A stretch of DNA of 64,000 nucleotides from Sacculina carcini (lineage: Eukaryota; Arthropoda; Thecostraca; Sacculinidae). The translations under genes and the position numbers were made by a program. How positions within the stretch are numbered: position 1 is the stretch's first letter; each line of letters begins with the position of its first letter. The stretch spans positions 225,626-289,625 of the forward strand of contig OU696592.1 of the NCBI GenBank assembly GCA_916048095.2, read 5' to 3'. Shown here in pieces: positions 24,400-59,625 of this stretch. The notes below the pieces were generated by a model, which searched no databases, was not told the origin of the DNA, and saw only the letters and a program-made list of their open reading frames with translations.

Positions 24400-24580
24400 C
24401 AGAGCCATAGTAACCGCCCCCCGTACCCCCCGGCCGGGGGGCCCCCGAATGTTGAGGGGCCCCTTTGCTTCACGTAATGTGATTATGTCTGATAAATGCA
24501 TTCATTATTTGGTGATTTATTCACAATGGGGGCCCCCAGTGTTGCCTTCGGGGGGGGCATAATTCCTCGCAACGGCTCTG
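24400..24580. mobile_element. hAT-type MITE, copy 2, with 8-bp target duplication
   Basis: It has the same termini as the element at 6906 (CAGAGCC...GGCTCTG) and is flanked by CCTCTCGC at 24392-24399 and 24581-24588. It is internally shorter than copy 1. Confidence 0.9.
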
Positions 24581-24588
24581 CCTCTCGC

Positions 24589-24770
24589 AGGCAACAAAGC
24601 AACATGATAGACAGACAGAGCTACCGACAGGAAAGCATACTGCGTAATCGCCCTCTATATACACGGATCTAGGAGCGTTGTACAGATGAACTTGCACTCG
24701 TGTATCGTATAGAAACCGTACGTTATATGTTGTATGGCACTATAATTATATATATTATCTAGAATATTAT

Positions 24771-24807
<37 letters not shown>

Positions 24808-25210
24808 CTGTTTTCGTTCGTTAGCTGGTTGTGTTCGTTTGAGTGTTTGTAGCGTGACTTGCTTGTTTGAGCTTGACTTGGTGTTGGACTCTTCAAGTGA
24901 ACCTTGTTTTGTGGCCTGTGATTGGTTCAATGCAGCTCACGCGTCTCTTTGTCACGTGTCAGGTTGAGTTCGCGTCGCAACACAGTTTGTTGTGGTTTGG
25001 TCGTGCTAGTTTCAAGCAGTCAATTCAGTGAAGGTACTTCTTCACGAGTGATTATTCGGCCGCTTCTTGTCTCGGCAATTATCATCGTCTCGTTCTTATT
25101 TCATTTTACAAATACCTTTCCTCATGTATTCACCGCTTCTACTGATTGCCTCACCTAGATGAGATGTCGAGCCGACATCTGCACTGAGATTCAACTGTAT
25201 GTAATCATAA
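24589..25210. other. Region without recognisable gene; (TA)n at about 24775-24804
   Basis: Contains a short TA microsatellite. It may hold the 5' flank of the coiled-coil gene, but no promoter motif is clear. Confidence 0.5.
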
Positions 25211-25216
25211 AACAAG

Positions 25217-25400
25217 CTGCCGAATAGCTCAGTGGTTGGGCGCTCAACTCTCGTGTCAGAGGTTCGCGGTTCAAATCCTGGCCCAGGCTGGTTCACCAAC
25301 ACCTCCGTTTGAGTCTACCGGGAGTCACCACTGTAGATGGGCGCAACATATAGTCTCAACAAGCTAGTGCGCGCTTAAAACGCCAATAACAACAACAATC
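25217..25400 (+). mobile_element. tRNA-derived SINE, family B
   Basis: A head with the A box TAGCTCAGTGGTTGGGCGC and B box GGTTCAAATCC is followed by an unrelated body and an AACAACAACAA tail. The 3' side of the acceptor stem does not pair with the 5' side, so it is not a functional tRNA gene. Confidence 0.75.
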
Positions 25401-25784
25401 ATTGCTCAATATGTCTGCTCAAGGATCATCCATATTCAAGATCCAGCGAGCATTTGCGCGAGGTGCACAACTCCCTGGAGTCTGAACTGAACGCATCGCC
25501 CGCCCTTGTGACTGACTTGTGCGAGGCGATGGTCCGATCTCGGCTGCTAGTTTCTTAGTTCCACCGCTTACGCGTAGTTCTAGAATTCCCAGGAGATGGG
25601 TTATGTAGGACTAAAATGGGATTAAGGCTGTCGGAGTCCTTCCTGAAAAACTGATGAGGTAAGATGGCTAACGAGAGATGGGGCCCGAAAGTTTTTCATT
25701 AAATAAAAGTTAAATGCCTAAGTGGCAGCTGCTACACGGGAAGAAGCCGAAGTTTATGGACACACAGGTGTGCCCCGTGCAGCT
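25401..25784. other. Region between two SINEs, no gene called
   Basis: Moderately GC-rich with short frames interrupted by stops. It could be a decayed retroelement but nothing is diagnostic. Confidence 0.4.
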
Positions 25785-26000
25785 CACTGCCACCGCAGAA
25801 CCGACCCTCTCCACGCTATGGCGCCACAAGGACGTAAGACGTATTAGAGAGGGCCACCTCCCAGAATGCATGGCACAACTCATGACTGATATCTGGTACC
25901 ATCATTTTCTGCTGGGTGGACAGGGGCTGTGGGATTGTAGAATTCGTCCAATGAAATTCTGCTCCGCCGGGTTATTAGTGTGGTGGTGACCCCAATCTTC
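25785..26000 (-). mobile_element. tRNA-derived SINE, family A, copy 2
   Basis: Reverse complement of the SINE at 233-480: it shares GATGGTACCAGATATCAGTC, the GGCCCTCTCTAATACGTC block and the CGGTTCTGCGGTG end. The tRNA-like head (ACCCGGCGGAG) is truncated near 25990. Confidence 0.7.
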
Positions 26001-26049
26001 CCGCTAAGGTCAGGGTTGAACGAGGAAGAAAGCACAATAACTAACGCGC

Positions 26050-26400
26050 AGTTAGCCGATCATGACTGCAGCCTCGACTCTGATGTAAGATGATAGCAAG
26101 CTCACACCACATGAAAGGAGACACCGTTCGATGCCGCCGTGTTGTTCTTGACCTAGATCCGCTGTAAGTACGAGGACCCCACGCCACCGTAATAGGGGTG
26201 TCACCTCCAGTGCGATGCCGTCGTACAATGCACACGCCGCCAGACAGTGAGGCATATTTGGTTGGAATGTGGAAAATATCTACAGGAACGTCAAGAAAAT
26301 GACAAACTTTTACGCCTAAAATGAGAAATATGTTTCCATTATCACTATACTCGGACACGAACACCCGTGCCTGATCCATTGGTCAATGCACTTTCTCATA
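26050..26400 (+). pseudogene. Relic of a LINE C-terminal region
   Basis: Frames jump, but CDAVVQCTRRQTVRHIWLEC then GKYLQER (about 26212-26290) match the common LINE pattern of cysteines followed by T-V-x-H-I-x-x-E-C-x-x-Y. HHMKGDT just upstream resembles the preceding GH-x-x-L-T-H-x-x-L stretch. It is heavily decayed. Confidence 0.4.
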
Positions 26401-27620
26401 CAAACCGGGATAGCGAAGCAGATATGACCAGGACCGAAGCTCGAAACATAAACCAGCGCATTCAGTCTTGAGACGTCTTCACATTGCTTCAGCTTGATTT
26501 CATAGCTTTTTGAAATTTGATCGCTTGACCAATTCGACCATAAAATAGAATTTTTAAGCTAACTTCTCAATTATGTCTTTTTGCTCATATGTAGATGATT
26601 TTTAGAAATTTTTATTGCTCCTTGACATTTTATCCTAATATCAAAACAGGGAAATGAGGCGTTAAATGGTCGAAGTCGGCCGAAATGTCTGAACTTCAAT
26701 AACAAGTTCAAACAACGTGTGGGTATGATTTTGTTACCCGAGGTTTGGGTGTAGGTAAAATTGGGTATTGTGACGGGGTTTTTGTATGGGCATGTGTAGA
26801 AGCAAACACAAAATCAATATATATTCCAGACAGGCGAGCGTGGGCATCACTGCCCCACGCACGCCTACAGGACGTCACACCACTCCGGACAACACCTCAA
26901 ACACGACTCCTGGCTCACACCGTGACACACGGGAGCACACACGGACACACACACGCACAGTCCTCACGCCCTCCGCCACAACCAATCAGCGGCGAGCCGG
27001 TCAACCTCTCGCCGCCGCGGGGCATGCACACTTCACCAAACGCATACATACTAACACACCGAAACAACTACACACACTCGCACGCAATATACAATTCAAC
27101 TATACACGATCACACATGGACACACTAACACGTTCACGCACTCACAATCTTTAACACACACTCTGACTACACACGATCACACCACAGCATATGAGTGAAT
27201 TTTGACGCTTAGGCTTTGAGAGTCATAGTGTGTGGTTATTAAATGAAAGATGTATTTGTTGAAGCGCCTGTGGTCAAGCGCTTGAACGACGAAAGCAAGA
27301 CTGATAATTACAAAGTGAGAATCAGAAAATGAATACTCACATTGAGTAGCATAAAAAACACAGCAAACAAACACGTACCTAAGCGAGAGGGAAAATCCAT
27401 GGAAACCTATTCATTCATGTGTTCATGTATTTTTGCCACAAGACACAAAAATATATAATCAACACCGTATATACACGTAAGGCAGGGAACTCGAAGCCCT
27501 TGGGCTTGTTCTGAGTCCCAAGAGTCGTACAATATACAATTTACAAGATTTTAGACACCGATTGTTCTGAAAAACACGATAACTCAATCAGTTTACTGAT
27601 GAACATAGAATACAAAGCAA
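26401..27620. other. Region without recognisable gene
   Basis: Contains a CA-rich stretch at 26860-27180 that opens frames on the plus strand by composition only. No exon or terminus could be supported. Confidence 0.5.
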
Positions 27621-28299
27621 CATCAACAGTGTGTATTTAAAAACAGTGTGTATTTGTATAGCGCCCATCATCATAGACGCGCAGACGAGTACTTAAACAG
27701 AAAAACATGAAATATATACTGGCAATGCGAGCATGGGATAATACGATAATAAGAGCTCGATCACAAAACAAAATATAACGCAGATTAAATCAAGGAGAAA
27801 CAGCAGCGGACACAAACAAGGACGTAGAAGAGTGCAGCGTAATGACATTACAAACAAGGGAACAAAATGCATGCACGCATAACATACAGTCACAGGCTTC
27901 CCGGACAAGTGCAACTATATAGATGACGCAAACGCAGAATCAAACAAACAACTACATAAAAGAGAGATCAGAGGGAGGCGAAAGGAGTCAGGGCTTGAGT
28001 GGTGGGATCGAAGGATAGATCAAAAAGATGTTTACGAAGAGAAGAAGCAAATGAACGATGTGACAACGATGAGGTGATGTGAGAGGGGAGAGAGTTGTAA
28101 AGACGTGGACCGAAAAAGGAGAAAGATTTGGAAGGCCACGCGGACTCATTTAAAGCGCGAGGGCAGGCTAAAGGGACAGGATGTCTAGAAGAGGGGGTTT
28201 CAGAGAGAGAAAGTAAGGCATAGAGTTACGTAGGTTTAGTGGGACAGTGCAACAGTTTAAAGATTATGGAGCAAATTTTGAAGTGAATTCTAGATTTGA

Positions 28300-29590
28300 T
28301 AGGAAGTCAGCGGAACTTGAAGAGATAAGGAGAAGTATGGCGGCAGAAAGCAGGATATATAACAAAACGGCAGGATTGGTTCATCACACGCTGGAGAATT
28401 TTCAAGGAAGATTTAGGACACTTGAAGTGGAGCGAGCTGCAGTAATCCAGTCTAGAAAAGATGAGTGATTGAACAAGCTTGATAAAAGAGGGCTGGTAGA
28501 GGCATGGATGGATAGGATAGAGAGAGCGGAGTATAAGGCGACAGATGCGAGCAGTAGCAAGAATATTGGCAGAGAAGGAAACTGAGGAATCAAAGATAAT
28601 GCCAAGGTTTCTAACAGATGAAGAAAGATATATGGGCAATAGAGGAGGAGACAAACGAGGAGGGTGAAGAGCAAGAAATTCTGATTTATCAGTATTCAGA
28701 AGAAGGCGACGGGAGGAGGTCCAAGAAGATATATCAGAAAGTATACCAGACAGAAGAGCAGTGTCAGAAAAGGGACAAGGAATATAGAATTGAATGTCTT
28801 CAGCCTATATGTGAAAGGGGATAGACCAGCGTCGAAGGATAGGGCAGAGGGATGACATATAAAGATTGAAAAGAAGAGGACCAAGGATAGACCCTTGAGG
28901 TACGCCAGAGGTAAGAGGGATCGAATTTGAGACGGAGGAGTTGAACTGGACAGAGTAAGATCGATTATGCATATAGGAGCGAAGCAAGGAGAGCGCGGAA
29001 TCAGAAACACCAATGTGAGAAAGGTCTTTAATGAGACTTTCATGATCTACAAGGTCAAATGCTGAGCTTAAGTCAAGAAGGACAAGGAGAATGGATTTTC
29101 GAAAGGAGAATGACGACAAAATATCTTCAGTAACCGAGATGAGGACAGATTCAGTACTATGAGAAGGACGAAATCCGGATTGGTGAATGTCAAGGACGTT
29201 AAAAATGAAAGGAGATAACTGAGAAAAGATGGCAGATTCCATTAGTTTGGAGGAAAAACTAAGGAGGGATATAGGACGGTAGTTACAGCATAAGGAAGGT
29301 TCAAGCGAGGGTTTCTTGAGGATAGGGCGAACATAGGCGTGCTTATCAGCAAGAAAATTTCCATGTAAGAAGGAGGAGTTAATGAGATGGAGTAAGTAAG
29401 GAGTCAGGGTGTCGATAGCAGGAGCAATTATACTGAAGTTAATCGGATCAGGAGGAGACGAGAGAAATTTACGGGAGAAGAGAAGAGAGAAATTTACGGG
29501 AGAAGAGAAGAGATAAGAAGTCAGAAATTTCAAGATGAGAAAAGGATGATAATTTTCATAGGGAGGTGGTATGTGTGACGAGGAAAGCAT
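28300..29590 (-). pseudogene. L2-like LINE reverse transcriptase, catalytic motif destroyed
   Basis: The fingers/palm show NYRPISLL, FRPSHSTES, LLDLSSAFDLVDH and SGVPQGSILGPLLFNLY. The YADD box is replaced by a stop and AED (FHI-stop-AEDIQ at about 28812). The thumb follows with SSVRNLGIIFDSSVSFS and the C-terminal RLDYCSSLHF. The reverse transcriptase cannot be functional. Confidence 0.85.
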
Positions 29591-29888
29591 AAGAAGGAAT
29601 TCTAGATTGGGCGGAAATGATTTTGCTTGTGAAATAGGAGGAAAGCTCGTTGGCGGTTAGAGAGGAAACAGCTGAGGGCGAGCGAAGGCCAGAAAGGGCG
29701 TTGAGTGTGTTCCAGAGAGCTTTGGGAGATCGAGAAAGAGAATAAAGTCGAGACGAGTAATAAGCTTGCTTGGAGGATGCTAGAGAAGAAATATATAATG
29801 AGCGAGCAGAGCAAAAAGTAGACCAGTCACAAGAGAGGCGAAAAGAGGCGAAGATGCAAGAGAGGAAGGGTCTGAAAGAGAAAAGGGT

Positions 29889-31850
29889 TTAAATTTTGTA
29901 CTTGCGAGAAAAGGTGGGGGAAGGCATTGAATTAGGAGGTCCGTAGGCAGGAAGTGATGTAAGAATGAGACTACGGTCAGAAAAGGAAGAGTCGGGGGGA
30001 AGAACAAAAACTTCGGAAGGAGGAGAATCAGTAGATAGAACAGGAGAAGGGAAAATAACTAAATCAAGAGTGTGGCCCGAAATGTGTGTGGGTGAAGAAA
30101 CAGGAGATACAAGACCATGAGAATCAAGGAGAGAGATAAAATTCGAGGAATACGAGGAAATAGCAGGACATTCGATCCAGAAATTAATATCACCGAGGAC
30201 AAGATAACAACTAGAAAAGGAAGATTCAATAGCTTCAATAAGAGAGGAGAATTCAGAGAAAAAAGATGAAGTAGTGCAAGGATGATTATGTCGATAAACA
30301 ATAAGAATACAAAATTTTGGATAGGATAGGTACGACGAAAGGCAAAGAGAAATGAACTCAAAGGAAGAAGGGGGAGGAATATGATCAGGTGGAAGGGAAA
30401 TAGGAAGATACTTAGAAAACATACAGCCCACTCCACCTCCAGGGGATTTGGGATCGGTTCTGGCTTTATGGATGAAGGAAAAATCGGAGGGGATGCTAGA
30501 TAGAAAAGATGGAAGATCGGTGTCCAACAACCAAGTTTCGACAAGGCATAGAATGGATAAGAGATGAAAGGAGACCAGATGGGACAGATAAGTTGTTTTG
30601 TGGCGGCAGGATCGAATATTGAGGAGTCCGACAGAGAGAGATGCTGGAGAGTGTTGAGTGGATTGTACTAGAACTGAGGGCGGAGGAAGAGCCGAGGAAG
30701 AGTTATCAGAGGGGAGAGAATCAGAGAAGGATGATGTTGGAGGAAGTAGTCGGGCCCGAGAGGAGAGATGTTGAGAGGAAGACGGAAGAGACGATGAGGC
30801 TGGAGCGGCAGGAGAGGAGAGGGAGCAGGGTTGAGGTAAAGGATCATCAGATATAGCAGTGCGATGACGAATGGAGTTGCGAACTGAGATGAACGAAGGA
30901 CATGAAGATAGGAAAGCAGAATGAGCGTGAGGGCGAGAGGAGGAAGCACAGTTGTTGCACTTATCCGGGAGTGTACGGTCACATTGAGAGGAACGATGGG
31001 GTCCTGCACAGTGACCACACGTTTCGGCCCGCAAGCACCTCGCTTCACTGTGGCCAAGCCCCGCACAACGAGCGCAGCGGGAGACCCAGTAGCGGCCGTA
31101 AACTGGGCAAGTACGCAGTTCCATGAAGAGCCGGTCACCCACAGACCGGATGGCCACTCTGGCGGAGGGTGTTATCGAAAGGACAGCATGGCGAGTGTCG
31201 TTACGAATTCGGGTGAAAAAGAGCAGTTTCACAGCGCTATCATGTAGAGCGCCCAGAACAGGGTTTTTTCGGCGAATAAGCTCAATGAACGAGTCCGGCT
31301 CGAGATCCAGTGGCACGTTGGCGAGTGTGACCTTAGGTCTGAGAGATGCCGCTTTGGTACAGTGAGCATCAATCTGGGGATCAGCTGACCGCACACAGTT
31401 CAGCTCTCGCTCGGCATCGTGGGAAGAGGCGCATCTGATGATTAGCCCACCCTTCGCAGATTGTCTGGACGACTCAACTGGGACATCGCGGAGCAACGGC
31501 GCGATCATCTTGGGACAGAGCGGTGACTTGCCTCAAGATTGTAGGACGACAGCATAAGTGGGCCTCTTTGCCGGAGCAGCCACAACATTAGAAGTCAACT
31601 GCTGTTGCTTCCCACCAATCGAGCAGAGCGTCGACTCAACGGCATCAAGCCGCTCCCGCATGCGAGACACATCCTCCTGGATCTGAAGCGCCAGCTTAGC
31701 CTTGGATAGGCACGGTGTGCAGACCCAATTGACCTGCCGTATGTGGTCCGCTTTAACGCCACTCAAGGATGCGCATTTGATGTGCGCCCAGGTGGAACAA
31801 AGCGCACATCCAATCCACCTGGCCGAGTCGCCGGACGATGTGTTACACAC
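29889..31850 (-). pseudogene. L2-like LINE ORF1 plus endonuclease in one frame, one in-frame stop
   Basis: The PHD-like finger (C-x2-C ... CALCSTWAHIKC ... WVCTPC) starts at the 5' end, running in-frame from upstream of the first ATG. After one in-frame TGA at 31533 the same frame resumes with SLRPKVTLANVPLD (RRM-like region), zinc knuckles (CARCAGLGHSEARC, CGHCAGPHRSSQC) and an apurinic-type endonuclease (LNIRSCRHK, VETWLL, GGGVGCMF, ILIVYRH, LGDINFW, SDRSL for the usual SDH). The intron-free fusion of ORF1 and endonuclease in one frame is unusual next to the copy at 39668. Confidence 0.8.
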
Positions 31851-31880
31851 ATAACACGCGCCTCAAGTATCCTGGTCCGT

Positions 31881-32690
31881 ATCTCCCATTTCGCGTCACG
31901 GTAAACAAGCTTGGCAAAGCTGACGTCGCTTCAAAATTCATCACAGCAGAATACAAACAAATCATCAATAAAAAAGAGATGTTTGATCACCACTCAACAA
32001 TTTTGTATCAACTTGCTCACACTAGCTCTCAACATTCAACATATCTCACACTGACAAAATCGTGTTTTACTGCCTACATTCCCTCTTTAATGACGCCATG
32101 AGTTGTTTTTAATGACTTCATGTCTGTACAATCCTTAAATTTTTGTCAATTTAATTCCAGAGTTTAACTCCAGCAATACTCCAGCAAACTGAACTGTATT
32201 ACGTGTGCGGGAAAACATTGTTCATATTTTCACGTATTTCTTGGGCAGTTTCATATATCAGTTTTTGCAATTTTTCGGGAAGAATATTTTTGTGCTTTTG
32301 TACATGAACAATCCCATATTTAATACCATGTTGTCCCGTTTTTCTGGTCAGGATTGCCACTGAATAATGCGACCTGCTTTTATTCGTAGTCTCATTAGGG
32401 ACACTAAGTTTGTGTGCATATTTGTAGTATTTGTGTAAATATTTGTAGTGTTTGTACTTTTATATTTGCAAATAATTGATCTGGTGAATGAAACGATGAA
32501 GGTTGTTATAATCAACGTTGTTCATTTCTGGTAAAAAAAGTTAATATGTAAAAAATAAAAATAAATTATGCCACCTGTTGTTTTTTTAAAACAGTTTCAG
32601 TTTTTAGCAGAAAAAACGGTTTTTAAAACGGTAAAAAACGGCAATTTTACCATTTTTTGCGAGAGGCAATATGTTGTAAAGTTCAAAGTA
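31881..32690. other. AT-rich region without recognisable gene
   Basis: No coding exon or repeat terminus seen. Confidence 0.5.
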
Positions 32691-33035
32691 TGGTTTTGTA
32701 GATTGTTGAATTTTCAATTAGCCTACGATTCTAACTAAACGCTTCTAAAGAATAACCAAGTTCGAAAGCCTGGTTGGATACGTTGAACCCCAAATTTCAC
32801 TACAAAAGGCAAAGTGATGTCTTGCACAGAGTCTTGCCGTGTCTTGCCGTTGTACAGGGTTATGCTCGCTCTTTTTCCAACAAAATCTCTGACTTTACAC
32901 ATGGCGTATGCAACTTTGGAGATATTTTTGTTGACACTTTCTATATGGGGAATCTAGCTCAAAGTTTGGTCAATGGTAACTCCAAGGAATCTAGTGGAAT
33001 CTACTCTCTTGATATTCAAATGTATTTATTTATTT
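32690..33035 (-). pseudogene. Relic of a second LINE reverse transcriptase (3' part)
   Basis: Reading the minus strand with frame changes shows VDSTRFLGVTIDQTLS, the palm/thumb junction motif FLGV-x-I-D, and FCSEIWGSTYPTRLSNL followed by KRLVRIVG, the usual C-terminal LINE motif. It resembles the LINE at 59345-63660 more than the L2-like copies. Confidence 0.55.
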
Positions 33036-33206
33036 AACTCCATCTCGTTTTGTTCAATACATGGTATAATAACGGAGATTCAAGACACAGTGTAACATAG
33101 CAACGTTCAACGAAGCTCTATACATCACACAAACAAACAAAACAATGCATATACAATATTGAACAGATTAATGAGGGTGTCATAGTCGAATCTGCTGATC
33201 TTCTGC

Positions 33207-33700
33207 TCACGTGGCCGCTGTTTCCGTGGGTCGCGGCTGCGTGTTGTGGCCGATGTATGGCGGTCTGTCCTCGTTGACAACCAAAACTCGACTGACGGTC
33301 CTCCATTGTGGCGGCAGTGGCGGGAAGCGCCGTTGTAAGGCGCCGTTACCGCATCTACATGACGGGTCGGCAGCCGGGTTTAGTGTGGTCAGGATATACG
33401 CCACCATAAAGCGGAACTGGCCGACCAGTTGCCAGAAGGTGGCTGCCATTCTGAGTGAGATACGGCGCCGCGCTAGATTAAAGGCCACGCTTATATTGTC
33501 GGTGCCAGGAGTGCACGCTGGCTCCCGCGCGCGCGTGCAATGGCCAGGCCCGTAATGACCGCTCGCATTTCTGCGAGGTACATGTGTTCAGGCCGAGTCC
33601 TCCAGGGTAGCGACCATGAGCGGCCAGGTGTCGTGATGCCCACACCTGAGGTGGCTGCATCTGTTGCAACAATGAAGTCAATTATAGCTCACGAAGACGT
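33207..33700 (-). pseudogene. RNase H-like retroelement fragment, frameshifted
   Basis: One minus frame reads ATDAATSGVGIT then YLAEMRAVITGLAIA, the T-D-A-S-x-x-G-x-G and E-x-x-A-x motifs of a retroelement RNase H. After a frame change it continues DNISVAFNLARR and LNPAADPSCR, the D-N-x-x-x-V and N-x-A-D-x-x-S-R motifs. This layout fits DIRS-like or LTR elements. The rest of the element is absent. Confidence 0.5.
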
Positions 33701-33734
33701 CCACCGCGATAGACGTTGAGTCATTTGCCGATGG

Positions 33735-34170
33735 TCGCCGAAGAGCTTTGCTGTTGCACTGCATGGGTGCAGAGGCACAAAGGGTGTTCCTTGCGCTACC
33801 ACTTTCACTTTCAGTAAGGGCACCCAGAATCGAGGGCGAGACGGAGTACAGCCTGGCTATGAGTCTACTCAGCGGGTTCTACTCGCCCAAACTCAACATG
33901 ATCTCCGGGAGGTTCACGTTCTGTCATTGACGCCAATTTTCATCAGGGACCACTGCTGAGCTGGTGTCGGTGAACTGCAGGTTCAGTGCGTTCACCGACA
34001 AGATGAGCAGGGATCAAGTGATCGGGATGATTATTAACGCGCGGTTCAGAGAGCGGTTTTTCCAGGACACCGGCCTTACCTTCGATTGCCTGCGCGCCAC
34101 TGCTGAAGCCGTCAAGTTTCTAGGCAACGTTCAGGCAAGATGACTGCGCCGCCCCACGGTGCCGATTCCG
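33735..34170 (+). pseudogene. Degenerate gag fragment related to the 7.3 kb LTR element
   Basis: LLHCMGAEAQRVFLALPLSL and FYSPKLNMISGRFTF parallel LLHCVGAEAQRVYNSLP and FFTPATNVIAERFMF of the gag at 7630. Further on, DKMSRDQVIG and RFRERFFQDTGLTF parallel DEMIRDQVVE and RLRERFLQDNQLTL. Stops at about 33928 and 34139 and loss of the knuckle and protease make it a pseudogene. It shares ancestry with, but is not identical to, the intact element. Confidence 0.8.
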
Positions 34171-34752
34171 ATCTAGCTTGGGCGGACATCAACGACACAA
34201 GAACATCCGCGAAGATGACATCAAGTCCCAAAGCAAGCGTCATCAAGCGAGTGCGCACACTGTGATCAACTACACGACACGCCCAGGTCCCGAGATCTCG
34301 ACGTGTCGTGCAGGCGATAAGTCACTACATAAGTGCAAGCGATAAGTCACTTCTCAACTGCTGGCGAGAAGTCACTACATAAATGCAGGCGATAAGTCAT
34401 TTCGAGCGCGCGCAGACAACGCCAACACACTTCCGACTGTTCAGTGTGGGACACCGGCCGTTAAATGGCATGTGAACACTATTAGTTACTGTCACGTTCA
34501 GGGGAGGAACGGCGATAACTGATTGTTTTTTCAAAAATCGACACAGCGAAGTCAGAGGGTTTTGATCGGGCCAGTCGCCATCTCATTTCATCTCTCATGC
34601 AGACGTCTGAGCTCATACACAACGCAGCGCTGAAATAATCAGTCTGCGTAGTCAATACCCGATCAAATTCAACTTAATTATCATATTACGTTCCACTTGC
34701 GATTTTATTTGCCAATCACGTTTTGTTTCAGATCTAGCCAGCTCGTGTTTCC
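34171..34752. other. 5' flank of NUDCD1
   Basis: Contains short direct repeats (GCGATAAGTCACT, three or more times at 34315-34400). It presumably includes the NUDCD1 promoter and 5' UTR. No TATA box is evident. Confidence 0.4.
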
Positions 34753-58799
<24,047 letters not shown>

Positions 58800-58868
58800 C
58801 TGGCCCCTAACAAGGCGTGTGTGCGTGCGTGTGTTTGTACACAGCCACACTCACTCATGTGTTCACAT

Positions 58869-58874
58869 AATAAA
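58869..58874 (+). promoter_or_regulatory. Candidate poly(A) signal of NUDCD1
   Basis: AATAAA lies 70 bp after the NUDCD1 stop codon. A GT-rich stretch follows within about 30 bp. Confidence 0.55.
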
Positions 58875-58879
58875 CTCAA

Positions 58880-59340
58880 ATGTGGCATGGCGTGGTTTCA
58901 GTGTTCGCCTTTATAGTGATGATATTGGTGTGTGGGTAGTTAGACACTTGGAACGTTCAGTATTGAGCAGGTGTGCAGATGACAGCATGATATACGTTCT
59001 AGTACCGTACTTTCGCCGTGCATAAGAGACCCCTTCAATTTTTAGGCAACAGTTCTGGAAAAATGTACATATTGGAGCTAAATAACGTACTACCATTTAT
59101 AAGACATGGTATCTAAAATATAAAATTCAGATCAAAAAGGGTGTTTTATAGACGGGAAAATAGGGTAATTAGTGGTTAATATCGTACAAACACTGCGTCC
59201 ACAATTCCTGGCTGAACGTCTGGAGCCATCTTGTCATTGACTCATCCATGCAAAAAGAACGTTTTTGGCCACGGGATATTCGGCAGGTTCTGATGAAACA
59301 ATTATTTTCCATATTTTATCTGCAACGATGCACTTTTCAA
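58880..59340. other. Interval between NUDCD1 and the next LINE
   Basis: No gene or repeat recognised. Confidence 0.5.
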
Positions 59341-59625
59341 CACGGTGTCAAATCAAATCAAATCAAATGTATTTTGCCATTCAGAACGGAATAGAAAACA
59401 TAATGACAAAAGTTCGTGATTGGCGAGGCATAAGAAGCTTTAAGGGCTTGTGCTGCCTCAAAAACAAAAACAATTAAACAATACAAGAAACACATATGTA
59501 CAGGGAAACAAGATTCATCCGAGAAGGTGGCGGTGAGGACCCATCAATGTCAATCTCAATTTAATATTGTCTTATATAATGACTGTACAATTGTTTTTTG
59601 AATTCTGACATCTTTCGTATTGTCT

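Larger units (their letters stand above)
27626..31880 (-). mobile_element. L2-like LINE, nearly full length, inactive
   Basis: From 5' to 3' on the minus strand it has a PHD-like zinc finger, an RNA-binding and zinc-knuckle ORF1 region, an endonuclease and a reverse transcriptase. The 3' end has the GGGCGCTATACAAATA motif, similar to the GCGCTATATAAATA tail of L2/UnaL2-type elements, and a short duplicated AAATACACACTG tail. Stops and frameshifts interrupt it. Confidence 0.88.

Noticed and set aside
25217..25290. tRNA gene
   Set aside because: A and B boxes are present but the acceptor stem does not pair and a SINE body with an AAC-rich tail follows.
27177..27914. Short minus-strand frames near the LINE 3' end
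   Set aside because: Stop-dense surroundings, no motif, and partly inside LINE UTR.
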